Positions 4,369 through 5,779 of a stretch of DNA of 5,779 bases are shown piece after piece. The stretch comes from an archaeon (GTDB taxonomy: Archaea > Nanobdellota > Nanobdellia > Woesearchaeales > WJKL01). Below the pieces are notes generated by a model, which had not been told where the DNA came from, made no database searches, and worked only from the letters and a program-made list of their open reading frames with translations. The stretch covers positions 1 through 5,779 of the forward strand of contig JAGVIO010000016.1 in assembly GCA_020056025.1 (NCBI GenBank), in the 5' to 3' direction. The position numbers and the translations under genes are program-made. The stretch's first letter is position 1. Each line of letters begins with the position of its first letter.

Positions 4369-5779
4369 ATAAAAGGGGTGTTGGGAAAAGAGAAATATTG
4401 ACAATTGCAATAGCTTTGCTTATTGTTGTATTTGGCACTGTTGCTTTATACAAATTCTCTGGAATGACTGGTTTTGTAACATTAGGCTTGTCTGATGTTT
4501 CTTCTTACGATTCTGTAATTAATCTTGAATTCAATGAAGCAGGAAGCCAGACTGTTTATCTGGATCTTATGGATTATGATTATATATCTGCAAAGATTGT
4601 TGTTTCAGGATATCTGCTTAATGAAACCTATCCTCTGGATCCTGTTGTTGATGTTCTTTCAAACGATGAAGCAGATTGGAGCTATGCAGGAGAGTTTTCA
4701 GGTTCTGAAGTTATTGACTTCTCTGACCAGATCAATAATTATCTTCAGAACTGCGGAAGCTTTCCATGCAATGTTCCAATAAAAGTATTTTCTTCTTCTG
4801 CTGGAAAGATTGTTTTAGACAATCTTGTTTTGGAATATTCTGAAGAGAATGAATCAGATGTTGGAGTTCTGCCAGAAGAAGTTCCTGCTGAAGAGTCAAA
4901 GCTGAAAGAAAAAATCCTATCTGAAGAGAAGCCGAAAGAAGGAACACTAAAAGTTAATCTGAAGAACAAAAACAATGAAGAGATTGGAAGCGTTGATGTT
5001 TTGGAAAGAGAAGATGGAAAGTTTGATATTTCTTTGAAGAAAGAAAAAGCTGCAAAAGGACTTGGAATAATGTCTGCAGAGGCAGGCAAAAGCAAGGCTG
5101 ATGTGAAAGGAGTTTCTGCAAATTCTTTAAATGCTGCTTTTGATACTATTTCTGACAATAAGATAAAAACAGAAGTTTTTGCAATGGATTCTGTTGATGT
5201 TGAAGAAGCTACAATCACTCTTGAGAAGACAGGGAAAGTTGATGTTATTGTGAGATGCGATGATTTTGATGTAAATAACTTCCAATGCAATTCCGGATGG
5301 GTTCAGACAGATATTCCTTTTACTGATGATGGAGATTTGATTACATTTACAGTTGATCATTTCACTGGATATGCAGGGCAGCAATTACTGCCTGTTGGGG
5401 TAAGCTCAAGCGGCTTGCAGCTGTTATATCATTTAGATGAATCCTCTGGACAAATCACTGATTCGTCTGGAAATGGCAGGCATGGTTCGTATAATGGCGC
5501 ATTATATTCTCAATCAGGAGTGAATGGAGCAGCCATAGGATTTGACGGGTCAAATGATTATATTGTTTCAACAGGATCTGTTCTGCCAATGACAGGAACA
5601 AGTACGAAAACCATTTCTGCTTGGGTAAAATTCAACAATTATGCAAACTATATTGTTGTTCCTGCATCTTTTGGTTGGGCAGGAGATTCTGGCGTTGACC
5701 AGCCTAATGGAGGGCTGTATTCTGTCACTGGCTGGGGCCTTGGCGGAAATTATGTTGGCATGTGGGGAGTCAGTGCAGA
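4365..5779 (+). CDS. Membrane-anchored surface protein with a LamG domain (3' end outside the window)
   Basis: The frame stays open for 471 codons to the window edge. Residues 1-10 are basic, followed by a hydrophobic helix (11-29, ILTIAIALLIVVFGTVALY), a signal or N-terminal anchor. About 48-158 is a beta-rich module with Cys130/Cys135 and the pattern IDFSDQINNYL...VPIKVFSSSAG, which I recall from archaeal surface proteins. About 159-195 is a Glu/Lys-rich linker. About 195-338 is a second beta-rich part ending C298...C308 and FTVDHFTGYAG, common in archaeal envelope proteins. From about 350 a concanavalin A-like/LamG domain begins (LLYHLDESSG, DSSGNGRHG, IGFDGSNDYI, ISAWVKF), usually carbohydrate- or protein-binding outside the cell. 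No stop codon or C-terminal anchor is seen. The start overlaps the HEPN stop codon (ATGA), with AGAGG 11 bases upstream. The ligand is unknown. Confidence 0.85.
   Translation, partial: MNKRGVGKREILTIAIALLIVVFGTVALYKFSGMTGFVTLGLSDVSSYDSVINLEFNEAGSQTVYLDLMDYDYISAKIVVSGYLLNETYPLDPVVDVLSNDEADWSYAGEFSGSEVIDFSDQINNYLQNCGSFPCNVPIKVFSSSAGKIVLDNLVLEYSEENESDVGVLPEEVPAEESKLKEKILSEEKPKEGTLKVNLKNKNNEEIGSVDVLEREDGKFDISLKKEKAAKGLGIMSAEAGKSKADVKGVSANSLNAAFDTISDNKIKTEVFAMDSVDVEEATITLEKTGKVDVIVRCDDFDVNNFQCNSGWVQTDIPFTDDGDLITFTVDHFTGYAGQQLLPVGVSSSGLQLLYHLDESSGQITDSSGNGRHGSYNGALYSQSGVNGAAIGFDGSNDYIVSTGSVLPMTGTSTKTISAWVKFNNYANYIVVPASFGWAGDSGVDQPNGGLYSVTGWGLGGNYVGMWGVSA

Noticed and set aside
4525..4782. 85-codon plus-strand frame rich in Met/Ile/Leu
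   Set aside because: It overlaps the surface-protein gene in another frame; that gene is continuous from 4365 to the window end with clear domains.
4745..5290. 181-codon open frame on the minus strand
   Set aside because: It is a Ser/Phe-rich low-complexity shadow of the Glu/Lys-rich surface-protein gene, which has recognisable domains on the plus strand.

Overview
This window looks like a piece of an AT-rich archaeal chromosome. The signs are a eukaryote/archaeal-type class II glycyl-tRNA synthetase, TATA-like boxes about 26 bp before start codons (leaderless-type promoters), small AbrB-like and HTH/nucleotidyltransferase proteins of a kind common in archaea, and an anchored LamG surface protein. 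A small-genome DPANN-type lineage (Woesearchaeota or Pacearchaeota and relatives) is my best guess from protein style. The window cannot prove it.

Layout. Positions 1-81 look like the right end of an IS200/IS605-type (TnpB) element: the last codons of a TnpB-like frame, then a GC-rich hairpin and terminal sequence. The start codon of the next gene, an 85-residue single-pass membrane protein (75-332), lies inside that element end. Glycyl-tRNA synthetase (366-1892) follows with its own promoter. It converges, with one base between stop codons, on a two-gene minus-strand cassette: a nucleotidyltransferase (2923-2255) followed with a 17-bp overlap by a 125-residue, possibly RelE-like protein (2271-1894). 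A 293-bp AT-rich region (2924-3216) with divergent promoters and repeated short motifs separates this cassette from a plus-strand operon. That operon runs: a 54-residue AbrB-like protein (3217-3381), a winged-HTH/nucleotidyltransferase fusion (3378-3947), a HEPN protein (3910-4368), and a large anchored surface protein with a LamG domain (4365 to beyond the window end). Successive genes overlap by 4, 38 and 4 bp.

How the genes may work together. The housekeeping synthetase sits beside two divergent cassettes that each pair a polymerase-beta-like nucleotidyltransferase with a small partner, as toxin-antitoxin modules do. The plus-strand one resembles MNT/HEPN systems (nucleotidyltransferase antitoxin, HEPN RNase toxin), with an AbrB-like protein added in front. 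Its HEPN protein lacks the standard RX4HXY motif, so RNase activity is doubtful. The minus-strand one pairs a nucleotidyltransferase with a candidate RelE-fold protein, a less familiar combination. The surface-protein gene is stop-start coupled to the HEPN gene, which is unexpected for a toxin-antitoxin operon. No tRNA, rRNA or CRISPR array was seen.
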